Source: Blumeriella jaapii (lineage: Eukaryota > Ascomycota > Leotiomycetes > Helotiales > Drepanopezizaceae). From it: a DNA stretch of 64,000 bases. This document shows, in pieces, positions 33,821 to 45,610 of the stretch (positions are counted from its first letter, which is position 1; each line of letters opens with the position of its first letter). Location: assembly GCA_009599575.1 (NCBI GenBank), contig VWND01000011.1:806001-870000 (forward strand). Direction: 5' to 3'. A model generated the notes under the pieces. It did no database searches, was not told where the DNA came from, and saw only the letters and a program-made list of their open reading frames with translations. The position numbers and the translations under genes were made by a program.

Positions 33821-33829
33821 CTACCCTTC

Positions 33830-35600
33830 CGTCCGAAAAAAGCGCGCTTTCGAGCTTTTATCTATTAGCACGTCGCTATTCAAATGATCGTACGAATCCA
33901 AACCTTCGGAATACGCTTTCAGCCAATTTACAAGTTTTGCAAAAAAATCGGAAAGCTTTTTATACGCTAAATAAAAGTCGCGCACCTTTAAAAAAGCGTA
34001 TATAAAATCAAACGCGGGATATTACGTAAAATTTTTATTTAAATCTATCTAAAAAGCTCTGTATTAAAAGATCTTTCGTTGCATTCGATAAGCGATTAAT
34101 TTTTCGATTTCGTATTTAAGCTTACCAGTTATATTAATAAATTCAGAAATTAAATTAATCTAATTTGAAAGCGCGTCGTCAGCTGTTTTACGTAATCGAT
34201 TAACGTAAAAAACTAAATGTACGTTTATAATACTAAAAAGATCTAGCTTAAAAGCGTTATCGAAAATTTTGGCTATAACTTTAAAAAGGCCGTTTGTAAG
34301 GTTATCGAGCTTGCGAAAAAGCCGGGAGATCGGAAATAAACGCATATCGAGCCATACGTAGTCGTCAACGTTAATCGATCGCGCGGCGAGATTTATTCGC
34401 ATTTTTTTTTATTTTGTCGTAAATTTGTTAAAAATGCGATTTGGCGAGGTTTTAAGCGTCGTAATGGCGGCGAGCGTACGTACGAGCTTCGTTTGCGTTT
34501 AGCTTATATAAAAAATTGGAAAAAAGGGAAATATCGAGCTTTTAATTTCAATTAATATAAAAAATATAACCGTATACAATTTCAAAAAATAAAAGGCCAT
34601 TTAGATTTTCGTAAAAAAAGATTATTTAAACGAAATTTATTATTAAAAAAAATTCGCTTTAATCGTTTTGATAAAAATTTACGAAAAATCGAAAGCGTTT
34701 TTGCAAATATTAGTTGTAAATTTCGGTCTGATTATCGGTTTCAAAATAAGCGGCTGTCGAAAGCTTTAGTTGCGTATCGAATATTTTGTTTAATTCAGAC
34801 CAGAAAATAAATTAATACTAAAGGCTACGATCGCTAATAATACTTTTTAAAAAGCTAAAATACTTATATACGTGGAATATATATAATTTAGCGAAGCTTC
34901 GAGCGTCGATATTTTTATAATAAAAAATCGAAATAACTTGCTTAGAAAAGCGATCTATTATTACGAATACGTTGTCGTAATCGTGTTTGTTTTTATTAAA
35001 ATTGCAAAAGTTTATTATAACGTATTTTCAAAAATGGTCAAAAACAAAAAAAAGCTAAAAAAAACCGAAGCGTTTATTTTTTAAAATAAAACTTTTTCGA
35101 TAAGCGTGGCAATTGCGATAATATTGTTTTACAAAAGCTGTTATACTTCGCTAATAATATTGGTTCGAAAGCAATTGCGTAGTTTTGCGAGCGCTGAAAT
35201 AAACGGTGGAAATCTGGTCGTGCATTTTTCGTATAAAAACTAGACGGAAATAATCGACGTTTAGTATTATCAGGCGATCGTAATATAACAGCAGATCGCG
35301 TTTAAATATATACGAAAACGGAATGTTGTTATCGTCGTTTTTTTTCGTAGCGTTTCGTACAGCTTTTTTTCGAAGGATTATTAAGCTGCTAGCTATACGA
35401 TTAACGTGGAAAATTTGATTAACGATACGAAATGCGGAAAAGAAATCAGCTATTTCAACGATAAAAACAGCTGTTTCGGAGGCCGTGGAAAGTCGAAGTT
35501 TTTTAATTAAAAAGCGGTAATCGATCTGATCGGCTCGGAAAAAAGTTTGCAGACGCTGAATGCGTTTAAAAGAATTTTAGCGGTCGAGTTTATTCGTACG
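33830..35600 (-). pseudogene. CHR-D integrase and chromodomain (decayed)
   Basis: Frame 34160-34402 carries the integrase C-terminal block (DYVWLDMRLFPISRLFRKLD, then INVHLVFYVNRLRKT). The chromodomain lies left of it (about 33950-34130) in the phase seen in CHR-B. The core is stop-ridden. A leftover open stretch at 33808-34005 on the plus strand is a shadow. Confidence 0.82.
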
Positions 35601-35689
35601 ACGTATTAATACGTTAGCCAAAAAGTTGTATTTACTTGATTTATATATAATAAAAAAATTGTAATCGACGAGAAATTCGGCCCAGCGTG

Positions 35690-37140
35690 TTTATCGAACG
35701 TTTAAAAATTTAAAAGTTATAAAATATTCCAAAGCCTTATAATTAATAATTATTTTAATTTGATAAATTGAACTAATTAATTTAATACGAAAGTTGCTTA
35801 AAAATTTTACGATTGCGAACATTTCTTTATCGTATACGATATAATTCAGCTTTGCGAAAGCTATGGTTTTGCTAAAATAAGCGACTAAAAGCCAATCGTT
35901 ATTATAAAATTGCGAAAGCACAAAAGCTACTACGCCGTCGGAAGCGTTAGTTTTTAATATACAAAAAAGATCTTGCTTGTAATATTATAAAACTGATGCA
36001 ATAATAAAAGCTAATATAAAAAAATCGAAACTTTTCTAATATTTAAAAATGAAATTGTAAAAAACGTTAGCTTTGGTTAAATAAACCAAAGGTTTTGCAA
36101 TTATACCGTAGTTTCGAATAAAACGTCGGTAAAAATTATAAAAACCAAAAAAGCTTTGTATATTTTTTATAATAATAGAAAGCTTTTAATAAGCGATTAC
36201 GGAAATCTTTTTTGGATTTATTTTTAAGCTTTTAATAAAAATAATAAAGCTTAGATAACGGGTCCGAATAACGTTAAATTCAGACTTTCGAATATCGGCC
36301 TGTAATTCAGCGTCAGCGAGCTTTTGAAGCATTTTGCGAACGTATATAACGTATTTCAAAAAGTCGAACGAATAAATAAAAATATTATTTAGATATACAA
36401 TACAAAAATCGTTTAAATAATCGAAAAAAACGTCGTTTATATAACGTTGATAAATTGCGGGTTTATTAATAAAACTAAAAAGTAGCATTTTGCATTTATA
36501 AATATTATAACGCGTACGAAACGTCGTTAATTTTTTACTAGCGGAATTTATTCGAATTCTATAAAAAATTTAACGAATATCGAGCTTCGTAAAAATTCGT
36601 GCTTTCGAAAAACGAGCAAAAGTCTTATCGATAAAAAAAAGAATAGCGATTTTTACGAATAACGTTATTAAAAATTCGATAATCGATATAAAAACGTAAT
36701 AAACCGTCGGATTTTTTAGCGAAAAGCATTGGAGCAGCGAAAAAAGCGATGGAAAATTCGATAAAGCTTTTGTTAAAATTATTTTACAAATAAATTTTAA
36801 TAATCTCGAGCTTTAAAATCGATATTTTGTACAAAAAAATATATTTCAGCTTTTTTTTATTTATAATAAGCTCGATTTTATAGTCGTAGGGCCGGTAAAA
36901 GGCTAGCTCGTTACTAGCGGCCTTAAAAAACACGTGTTCGAGGTTTTTATATTTCGGGAAAAAAAATTCGAAGGAAAGTTTATTCGAAGTTAGCTTTGTT
37001 AAGCTGATTAAAAAGGTCGAAATCGATATTTTATTCGTTTTAAAACGTTCGAAAAAACTGTGAAATTGGGTTTTAAAAAAAGTGTTATACGTAAAATCGT
37101 TTAATACTTTGTCGATTTCGTACAGAAAAATTAAAAACAT
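35690..37140 (-). pseudogene. CHR-D reverse transcriptase and RNase H (decayed)
   Basis: Frame 36784-37140 is the pre-RT region (FLIFLYEIDKVLNDFTYNTF). Frame 36186-36488 is the palm with INKPAIYQRYINDVF and YLNNIFIYS (YLDD to YLNN), then the thumb (DIRKSEFNVIRTRYL). Frame 35691-35921 is RNase H (LSQFYNNDWLLVAYFSKTI, KLNYIVYDKEMFAIVKFL). The same double Asp-to-Asn change occurs in the other CHR copies. Confidence 0.88.
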
Positions 37141-37639
37141 TTTAATTGCTTTTTTTTTGGAAATTAGCTTAAAAACGTATATAATAATCTGGCAGATAGA
37201 AATTAAATAAATAATAAATTAAAAGATTCGTTTTCGAATTAGTTTGAAAAGTTCAGAAAATGGCTTATTTAAACTATCGATTATATTAAGCTGAAAGGCC
37301 ATCGCGGCGAAGGCCTTTTTTCGGTTTTTAATATAATTGTTTTTCGTAGAACGAAAAAGCTGTTCTGACGAAAAGAAAAAAAAAAAAAAAAGAAATAATA
37401 GAAAAAAAATCGGCAGCTTAGAAAAATGGTATAATTTTTTGTATTATCCTATTGGCGTCGCCATTAAAATTGGCACCGCGAATAAAATTCGACTTTTTCG
37501 CGCTTCGCATAACGTCGTAAGTTTGCTATAATTAATCAAAGTTTTTATCACGTTACAGCGTCGTTTTAATAGCGAAATTGAATTTTTCGGAAATATAAAT
37601 AAAAGATTTTAATACAACGAGCGTAAAAGGCTATAGAAA

Positions 37640-38065
37640 AATAAAACTTCGGCCAATAAAGCTTACGTTTATTACAGTCTAGTAAAATTTAATATTCGGC
37701 TAATCAAGCTTTTTTTAGAATCATATTATAATTTCCGAAATTAATAATCAAAAAAAAAATAAACGATTGTATTCGGTTATTAATAATAAAATTAAAAAGC
37801 GTAAAATATATAATTAAATAACCACGAGCTTTATTATATTTTTTTACAAAAAAAAAAGCCGGGAAAAATTAAATTAAAAGTTTAAAAAAAAAAAAAAAAA
37901 ATTTAATTAGCGCCGAATCGATTAACGTATAACCGTTCGCTTTAAAATCGGCGAGCGCTTTTATTTTATACGAAAAGTTATTTTTAATAAATATAACGAA
38001 AATTGTTAATAAATCGCTATTAAAAAGCTTTCGAACGTTAAAATAACGCATATCGCGCAATACGC
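37640..38065 (-). pseudogene. CHR-D aspartic protease (decayed)
   Basis: The frame at 37869-38060 reads MRDMRYFNVRKLFNSDLL and then ALADFKANGYTLIDSALIK. The DSGAN loop reads DFKAN, so the catalytic Asp is kept while Ser and Gly are lost. This matches CHR-A and CHR-B position for position. Confidence 0.82.
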
Positions 38066-38226
38066 CTAAAAAAAAAGCTTTGCTTAAACCTGGGCGTTTT
38101 TTCGACTAGCGGAAAAGCTTTTAATTTTCTTATATGCGTTTTGAAAATCGTTTGAAAAAGGGTTTTCGTTTTTATTATTATTATCGGAAAGCGAATTTTC
38201 GGCCGGCTCGACTTCGTTTATATTTA

Positions 38227-39560
38227 TCAGTTTAAAAAAGCTTTTAAATAAAACCGAGGGTCGGCCCGTAAAAGGTCGTGCAAATTGGCCTTTTTAAACT
38301 TTCTGATATAAAATAAAAAACGAGCGTTGTCGTTGGTCCGATCGAAAAAAAAGAACGCTAAAAGGGGCGTTTTAGCGTGGAAAAAAAGAAAAAATAGCAA
38401 AGGGCTAAAAAGAAGTCTGTGAAACATTTGAACGATTTTCGTACGTACGATTTGATTCGTAGTACGCTTTGGTTAAAAACTTACTATTTTAATAAGTAGT
38501 AGATTTGAAAAAGCGATTCGCGTATAAAATTTGTTTAGCCAACTGATTTTGTTTTTTTTGTCGAACGGCGATAAGCCAATTTTTAAAGGTCGTTGTACGC
38601 GTTTATTCTAAATGCAGCTTTTCTCGTAAACGCTTTGGTATTTTGTCGCGAAAAGCGTTTCGAAGCTGTTTGTTAATTCGTATTTAAGCGTTCGCTGCGA
38701 AAATGGAAAATCGCAGATAAAATCGCTAAAAATCGTCGTGCGTATTTATTGCAAGCATTTTAAACTCGTTTTCGGCCTTTTAAACGTTTAAAAAGTCGGC
38801 TAGAAAATCGGCGACCTTTTTTATTAATTTTTCGAAAAATGTAAAATCGGAACGGTTTAAAATACGCGGGGTTAGAAACTCTTTTGCTACGCTTTCGATT
38901 TAATCGAATATATAATTTTTGCGAAATCGATTGCTAGCGAAATAATCGTGATAAAATTCGAAGTTATCGAAAACTTTAGTTTTTAATAGCGTGCTTTGTA
39001 ATTTTTACTATTATTTAATTTAAACTTAAAGTTCGGAACGCGCTTTATACGAGTTAGTCGAAAGTTAGTAAATAAATGGGAATTATAATATTTAAAAGGC
39101 GCGCTAAAATCTTGGCCGTTATAGGAAGATTTAAAGAAAGTTCGCGAAAAGCGTAGAGATTGATTTGCAGCGTTTGTTAATTGAAATAAAACGTTGCGAA
39201 AAAAAGGAAAAGCAGCAGATTCGCGATTAGCAGAAGCACGTTCGATAAATTTTATTAAACGCTCTGATTAAAAGGTTTGTCGCAGTCGTATAATTTCCAA
39301 AAGTTGTCGTTTACGCTTTTGCGCTTTTTTTAATTGATTTTGCAAAAGTCTTAACTGAACGCTTTTAGCGTTAGGCTGCAAAGAAAAGATGGCAGGCGAA
39401 ATGGTTAGCGCTTTGCCTTTTTCTTTGTTTTTCTTTTTTCGGGGGGAGAATTGTTTTTCAGAAAAAAAAGCTTTTGAGGGAGGCTGCTTTTTCGCTGATT
39501 GAAAAAAGAAGAAAAGCTAAAGTGTAATAGCAGAAGCTGAAAAGCTCTGTTAAAAAAGAA
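38227..39560 (-). pseudogene. CHR-D gag (decayed)
   Basis: Minus-strand counterpart of the CHR-B gag. The phase at 38227-38427 (FYIRKFKKANLHDLLRADPR) matches the end of the same gene in CHR-C (28119-28316). No intact frame remains and the start codon cannot be placed. Confidence 0.7.
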
Positions 39561-39701
39561 ATCGTTAAACAAAAGCTATTTTTCGCGAAATGCGGAAATA
39601 AGCCTTTTTACGACCGGTCGATCATTTTAATATAACCCGTAAGAAATTCGAGAAGAAAGATAATTTACGCCGTCGCCAGCGTAAAAAAGAGTTGTTAATA
39701 A

Positions 39702-39967
39702 TATAACGATTTAATTAGTCGAAGGGTTGGGAAATCAGTCAATTGGTCGCCGTATTCACATGATATAAAAAACGAACCTTTGGTTTTGTAACAAAGATAT
39801 TTATTTAAAATCAACAACTGCAAAAAACAAAAGTTGCTAAAAGAAAAGGGCTTTATATATATGAATAGTTTCCACAGTTGATAGGAAGACCTATCAGGGG
39901 ACCAGGGAGCTTGCAATTATACGTAGTTGCTGGGGTGACGCGAGGGGCAAACGAGTGAGTCGTCACA
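39702..39967 (-). repeat. CHR-D 5' LTR (266 bp)
   Basis: It runs TATAACGATT to CGTCACA, colinear and equal in length with 33555-33820. Confidence 0.93.
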
Positions 39968-41544
39968 TTTTTCGCCGCTCCGGTGTAAATTACAAAATAT
40001 ATTTGGCCACGGAAAATACGCTTTTTATAAATCTATTTAAACGCTTTACGAATAAATAATTTATAAAAATCAAAAGCTATATTTTCGATAATTTATATAA
40101 AAGCTTTGTTAAACTTTTTAATATTTTTTTCGCCGCTTCGATTTTATTGATTAAAAAGTCAGACGGTTTTATACGCTTATATATCGATTATCGCAAATTT
40201 AACGATTTTACGAAAAAGAATTTTTATTTTTTGTTTTTGATTAACGAAATATTAACGCGAATTATTAAAGCCAAAGTGTTTACGAAAATTAATATTTAAT
40301 AAGCATTTAATCGAATCCGGATATTCGAAAAATTTAAAAAAATAATCAGTTTTCGTATTCGATACGGCATATATAAATATAAAATCTTTTCGTTCGGTTT
40401 TATTAATAAGCCCGTTATATTTCAACGCTTTATTAATAATATTTTTATAAAGCATTTAAATAATTTCTGCTCGGCGTATTTTAACGATATTTTTATTTAT
40501 TTCGCGAATAATTTAAAATATGAAATTTACGTTAAAAAAATTTCGTCGATTTTAAAAAAACACGGCTTAAAAGCTAATATTAAAAAATGCGAGTTTAATA
40601 TTACAAAAACCAAATTTCTAAGTTTCGTTATTAATATTTAAAATATTAAAATAAACTCGCAAAAAATCGCTATTATTAAATACTGGTAATATGCAACGAA
40701 TATACGAGGCGTGCAAAGCTTTTTAAATTTTTGTAATTTTTACAAACGCTTTATAACCGGCTATAATCGCATTTGCCGCTTTTTTACTGTTTTTATAAGC
40801 AAAAACGTTTTTTTCGTATTCGAGAAAAAGCAAAAAAACGCATAAAAAGCATTGCGCAAAGCTTTGCTAAATGCTTTTATTTAATACTATTACGATTTTT
40901 ATAAGCAAACGCGCCTGGAAACCGACTTTTTTAATAGAATAATAATTAGCGTATTATCGCAATTATAAAAAAATAATTTTTATTATCCGATCGATTTTTT
41001 TTTTAAATTATAATCGACGCCGAGCTTAATTACGCGATTTACGACAAAAAGCTTTTCGCCATTTTTCGCTTTTTTAAAAACTATAAGCCGAAACTGTTAA
41101 GCGTTTAAAAAAACGTATATATATATACCGATTATCGCGCTTTAAAATATTTTATAACGATTAAAGATTTTTCGGCCCGATAAACCCGATAAGCCGAGTT
41201 TTTCGCCGACTTTTATTTTACAATTATATACCGGTCGGAAATTATTAACATTTTTGCTAATACTTTTTTTCGTAAAAATTAAAATATTTTTTTATTAAAA
41301 GCACGGCAGCGAGCAGCTCGAAAGCAGCAAATGCTTTTAAACGATAAATTAAATTTTCGGATTTTAAAAAAAAAGCTATTAAAAGCATAATTATACTAAC
41401 GCTTATAAAAATAGCTTTCGATAAGCGCGATAATAATAGCATTTTTTCCGAAAAAAATAGCAAAAACGAAAAAAAATAAAATATTTACAAAAAAGTTCGC
41501 AAACCCGATTTTCGTAATCGCATACGATATGCAAAATTATATAA
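39968..41544 (+). pseudogene. GYP2 reverse transcriptase and RNase H (decayed)
   Basis: The plus-strand frame from about 40130 reads LLIKKSDGFIRLYIDYRKFN, then VFTKINI at the first catalytic region (Asp to Asn), FRIRYGIYKYKIFSFGFINK and the YLDD box at 40477-40488, which reads YFND. The thumb (KKCEFNITKTKFLSFVI) follows. RNase H spans about 40840-41130. It is cut at 41544 by GYP3a just before integrase. Stops are of RIP type. Confidence 0.88.
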
Positions 41545-41812
41545 TATAAAAGTAGATAGGAAAACCAAACTGATACGGCCACATATCGGTGAGTAAAATA
41601 GTCTAGGAGAATCCCTAGAAAAAACTGAAGAAAAGAAAAAAAAAATAAATAAAAGTGTGAATTGGACTGCGTGCCTATAATACTATCTAAAAGGGTATTT
41701 TGCTTTTATATCTGTTAAAAGTAATTAGTGGCAGAGGGTTTCGGAGAAGTCCATGCCTCGACCATAGCTAAAACTATCAACTTCTATTAATACAAAATAT
41801 TACCGTTTTATA
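41545..41812 (-). repeat. GYP3a 3' LTR (268 bp)
   Basis: It starts TATAAAAGTAG and ends CCGTTTTATA; the complement ends match TGTAAAACGG in GYP3c. It contains TGATACGGCCACATATCGG and CCATGCCTCGACCATAGC, shared by all four GYP3 LTRs. Confidence 0.88.
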
Positions 41813-41942
41813 TTCTGTTCTAAACAATATACGTAATCGTTTTTAATTACGACCAAAGAAAAACATAATTCTAATAAATACAATCTAGTCTATTTTATAT
41901 AGTTTAAAAACTAATCAACCAAAAACCGAACTTTTTAGCCCT

Positions 41943-44900
41943 ATATTTTTTCGGTTTTTTAACCCGTTTTTAGCCTTTTTGCTATTGGCTTTTGCGAAAA
42001 GGTAGCGTTTCGCTTGTCGTTTAAATCACTTTGTTTATTCTGCTTTTTTAAAAAGTAATTCGATAAAATATCAGTCGAGGTATCGTTTAGACTTACAAAC
42101 GTTCTGATAGCTTTTTCGTCGATAATATTATTAAATATCGCCGCGACGAATGCTTTCTACGATTTTTCTTCGTAAATAATAAATTTCAGTTTTTAAACGT
42201 GGTTCTACGCTTTGCAAAAAGCGCTAAAAAGTTTTATATTAAAATCGTAGAAATAATCGATTAATTCGTCGTAATTAAAACCGATTAACGCTTTTGCTTC
42301 GCGTAAAACTAATAAATCGGACCACGATTGTTTACCGACGAATGCTTTTGAAAAGGTTTCGAAGCTTGTAAAAAAAACTATTCTACGAAATAGTTCGAAA
42401 ATAGTCGTTTACAGTCGAAACCACCGAAAATGCTGTAATTGCTTTCGCCGTAGTATAAACAATATTAAATTGCTTATCGGATTATCGTTTTCGAAATAGT
42501 TTTTGTACTTTTGCGCCGTATAATTATTCGAGCAAATTAATATCGCGCCGTCGGTTTTTTAAGTCCTGAATCTGACGAAAACTTTTTGTTTAATCGAAAA
42601 GCTGACAAAAATCATTTTATTTTTTATTTTATAATTTTCGGTTTCGTAATCCGATAAAATAGCCGAGGCTACTGTTTTAAACGCGCTGAAATACGAAAAA
42701 GCTAAGCTTTTTTAAATGGTTTTAATCAGTTTAGCGTCGTAGTATAATTGCAGGTAGGCTTCGATTATTCCCGAATTGTATGCGAATACAGGCAGAACGT
42801 AATAATCGAAAATGGCGTCGGTAAGATTTTCGATCTTTTTCTTTTTTAAAAATCGGCGATATCGAATTTTATAATTGTAATACGATCGGGACCAGCGAGG
42901 CCTGAAGCGATCGAAACGTTAAAATAAGCTACGAGGCGGCAGTTTCCGAGATTCCGAATAATCAAAACAGCGAAATAAAAGCCGGGGTGCATTTTAAAAG
43001 CTTATTAAATAAAATTATAAAATATATTAGCGAAAAAAGCTATAAGCGCTTTTTGAGTTTTAATTAATCGGAAATAATATTTATATATGGCTATTTTTTC
43101 TTTTATAAAATGCAGCATTAGCTTGTTTTTTCCGTTATAAAACCTTACGTAATTAACGAATTCGCAGCTTAATTCAAATAGATTTTAAAACACACTTTCG
43201 GTCGAAAAGTTAAAAAAGTCGGCTTTTGAAAATATTCGTTGCTTTCACTTTTTTACGTTTTAATCGAGCTTTATAATCGCGTTAAGCGTTTTAGGATTTG
43301 TTTTGAAATTTGCGTATTTCAGATAGGCTTTAATACGTATTTAAATAATTTTCGCAATTTTTCGTCGGAATATAAATTAGTTATTAAAATTAATTTCGAA
43401 TACGTCGTAATCCGAATTTTTAATAACAGCGAATCGACCAGCGAAGCCGATAACGTCAATTTTTTTTATAATCAAATCGTAATATACCGCGTAACAACGT
43501 ACGTAAAAATAACAGAATTTGCCGTTTTTTTTAACGTTAACGTTATTCGTAAAAACGAAATTAAAAAATCGAAGTTTTTCAGCGAAAAAAAGCTCGAATA
43601 AAAACGGGTTATCGTTTTCAAAAGTTTTTTTTATTTGCTTTGGCGTATTATACTTGCAATTTTCCGAAAAAAGCTTGGTTTAGTTTTCGTTCGAAGCAAA
43701 AAGAAAAAAGCTGACGGGTTTATTTGGTTTTTATATAAAAATATCGAAATAAAACTTTTGGATCGTTTCGTCGTCGAAAGCGAAAGTTTTAAGCAAAATA
43801 ATTTGATTTTATATTTTTTGTATAATTTTTTTCGTAATAATTTTAATATTTTTTTTTAAGCTTTTTCGATCGAATCGTATAATAATCGAAATCTTGAATG
43901 CTTTTATTAAAATTTAAAATATTAGCGGTACGACGTTTTTAAACGCAGCAAGCGTTTTTAATATTTGCGTATTTAATTTCGAAAAATCAGATTTAAAATC
44001 GTTTGAATTTTTTTTTTTTTTTCGGAATACTAAGGTTTTTTAAGTCTGATTTTGTAAAATCGTCGCGTTTTTTATTAACTGGCTTAAAGCTTATAGCTCG
44101 GCGTCGATTTCCGGCTGTTTTTATTCGCGGTGCTTTTTTTGCTGGCGACGTGAATGGTTTTTTCTTTTAAACAAAAAGAATTTCGGAAATATCGGCGCGC
44201 TTTTCCACGTTTTTTGTTTTTATTTTTTCCGGAATCGTTTTTATAAATATAATAAGTTTTTTATATTCGAATAAGCGGTTGTTTGCTATTACGCTTTTGA
44301 TTTCGTTTTCGGATTCGTTTTCGATAGTTAAAAATGAAAATCGCCGAATTGTTTTAATTGCTTTGAAAATGTTAATTGCCACCGCGTATATTTTTTCGAA
44401 CTAAACAAAAATAATATTAGTTTTTTCGTTTTTTTCGTCGTCGTAGATTTAAAATATCGAAATAGCGTCGTTTTTTTCGTTCGGTATAAAAATGCCGTAT
44501 TTGGCGACGCTTAATTTTTTATTTTAAAAAAAAGTCAAATTTAAAGTTTCGCAGCCGATTAAAATTTCTTCTAACGATTGCATAACGTCGTCGACCAGTT
44601 TGCAAACAGCTGTAAAAAAGCCTGTGAACTTGCGGGCTTTTGGATTGTTAACTTTTAAGGCTTGCGTTTTAAAAATGTAAGCGTTTAATACCCAAACTTT
44701 TTTTTTCGTAAAAATAATAGTTTCGAAAAAGCGAGCGAAGTGCCGAAATAAAATAACACCGATGATTTTGCTAAAAACGTATTTTTAAATATTTTTTTTT
44801 CGTTAATTTAGCAAAAAGCGCAATATTCGGTCTGTTATTTTTTTTTTATTATTTCGAGCTTTTTTTGCTCCGGCGAAAACTTTTAAAACGTTGTCGTAAT

Positions 44901-45010
44901 TTAACAGAAACTTATCGTAATTAAAATTTTTGCGAACGAATTTAGTTTTAACGAAGCTTTTGTAGTCGAATAAAAATTCGTTAACGTTTTTAATTATTAT
45001 ATCGAATTAT
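41943..45010 (-). pseudogene. GYP3a second ORF downstream of pol, unknown function (decayed)
   Basis: The minus-strand reading is continuous for long phases and is interrupted mainly by TAA, TAG or TGA that could derive from Gln or Trp codons, plus one indel near 42850. Segments include KLVDDVMQSLEEILIGCETL (near 44590), a 72-codon open stretch (44167-44382), a basic KKKPFTSPAKKAPRIKTAG (near 44130), and LREAKALIGFNYDELIDYFY (near 42290). The C-terminal 1.6 kb recurs in GYP3b with the same frame. Estimated length is near 1000 residues. I recognise no domain; it could be a captured gene or an extra structural protein. Confidence 0.6.
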
Positions 45011-45610
45011 TTTATAAATATTTTTACGAAAGCTGTTTGTTAATTTAAAATGGCGGCATTATATGCTTGCTTAAATTCGGAAAGATTGCGTATAATAATT
45101 CCGTTTTAAAATAAATTAAAAATAAATTTACTAAGTTTAGCAACGCTTTGCTTAAAAAACGATATAATATCGATAAATTTATTAATTAAAAAAGTGTATT
45201 GTGTTTATTAAAAAGTAGTTGAAAAAAAGTACGGGGATTATAAAGTATTTGTATCCAAAAGCCACGGGAATCCGCATATTATTTTTTTAATAAATTATAA
45301 CTATTTAAATAAATATCCGTTTAAAACAACGAAAAAAATAAACAATGCAGAAAATAGCAAATAATAAAATGTATAAAAAATAATATCGTAAAATACGCGA
45401 GCAATATAAATGTATCAAATATACGGCTTAAACATATACAAAACTTTTGTTCTGGTAAACAAAAGATACAGTTAAACAAAGAAAAATATAATAGATGTTT
45501 TAAACAATATAAAAAAAAATCTCAAAAATAAACAATGTATATTAAAACAAAAATAATAAAACAATATATAATAAAAAGAAAAACAATAAACAACAAAAAC
45601 AATAGAACAG
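45010..45610. other. GYP3a spacer between pol and second ORF
   Basis: About 600 bp of A-rich plus-strand sequence (repeated AATAAACAA-type words near 45340-45600) with no open frame. It separates the end of pol from the second reading frame. Nothing else recognisable. Confidence 0.5.

Larger units (their letters stand above)
33555..39967 (-). mobile_element. CHR-D: full-length chromovirus in GYP2
   Basis: LTRs of 266 bp lie at 33555-33820 and 39702-39967. Flanks are CTTTT (33550-33554) and TTTTT (39968-39972), a TSD with one C-to-T difference. Coding is on the minus strand in the same order as CHR-A. The purine tract before the 3' LTR reads GGACGGAAGGGTAG on the minus strand. Heavily mutated, with stops in every domain. 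Confidence 0.93.

Noticed and set aside
43239..43601. 120-codon plus-strand open stretch
   Set aside because: It lies opposite the GYP3a second ORF. The minus strand is the frame repeated in GYP3b, and the plus frame shows no domain.
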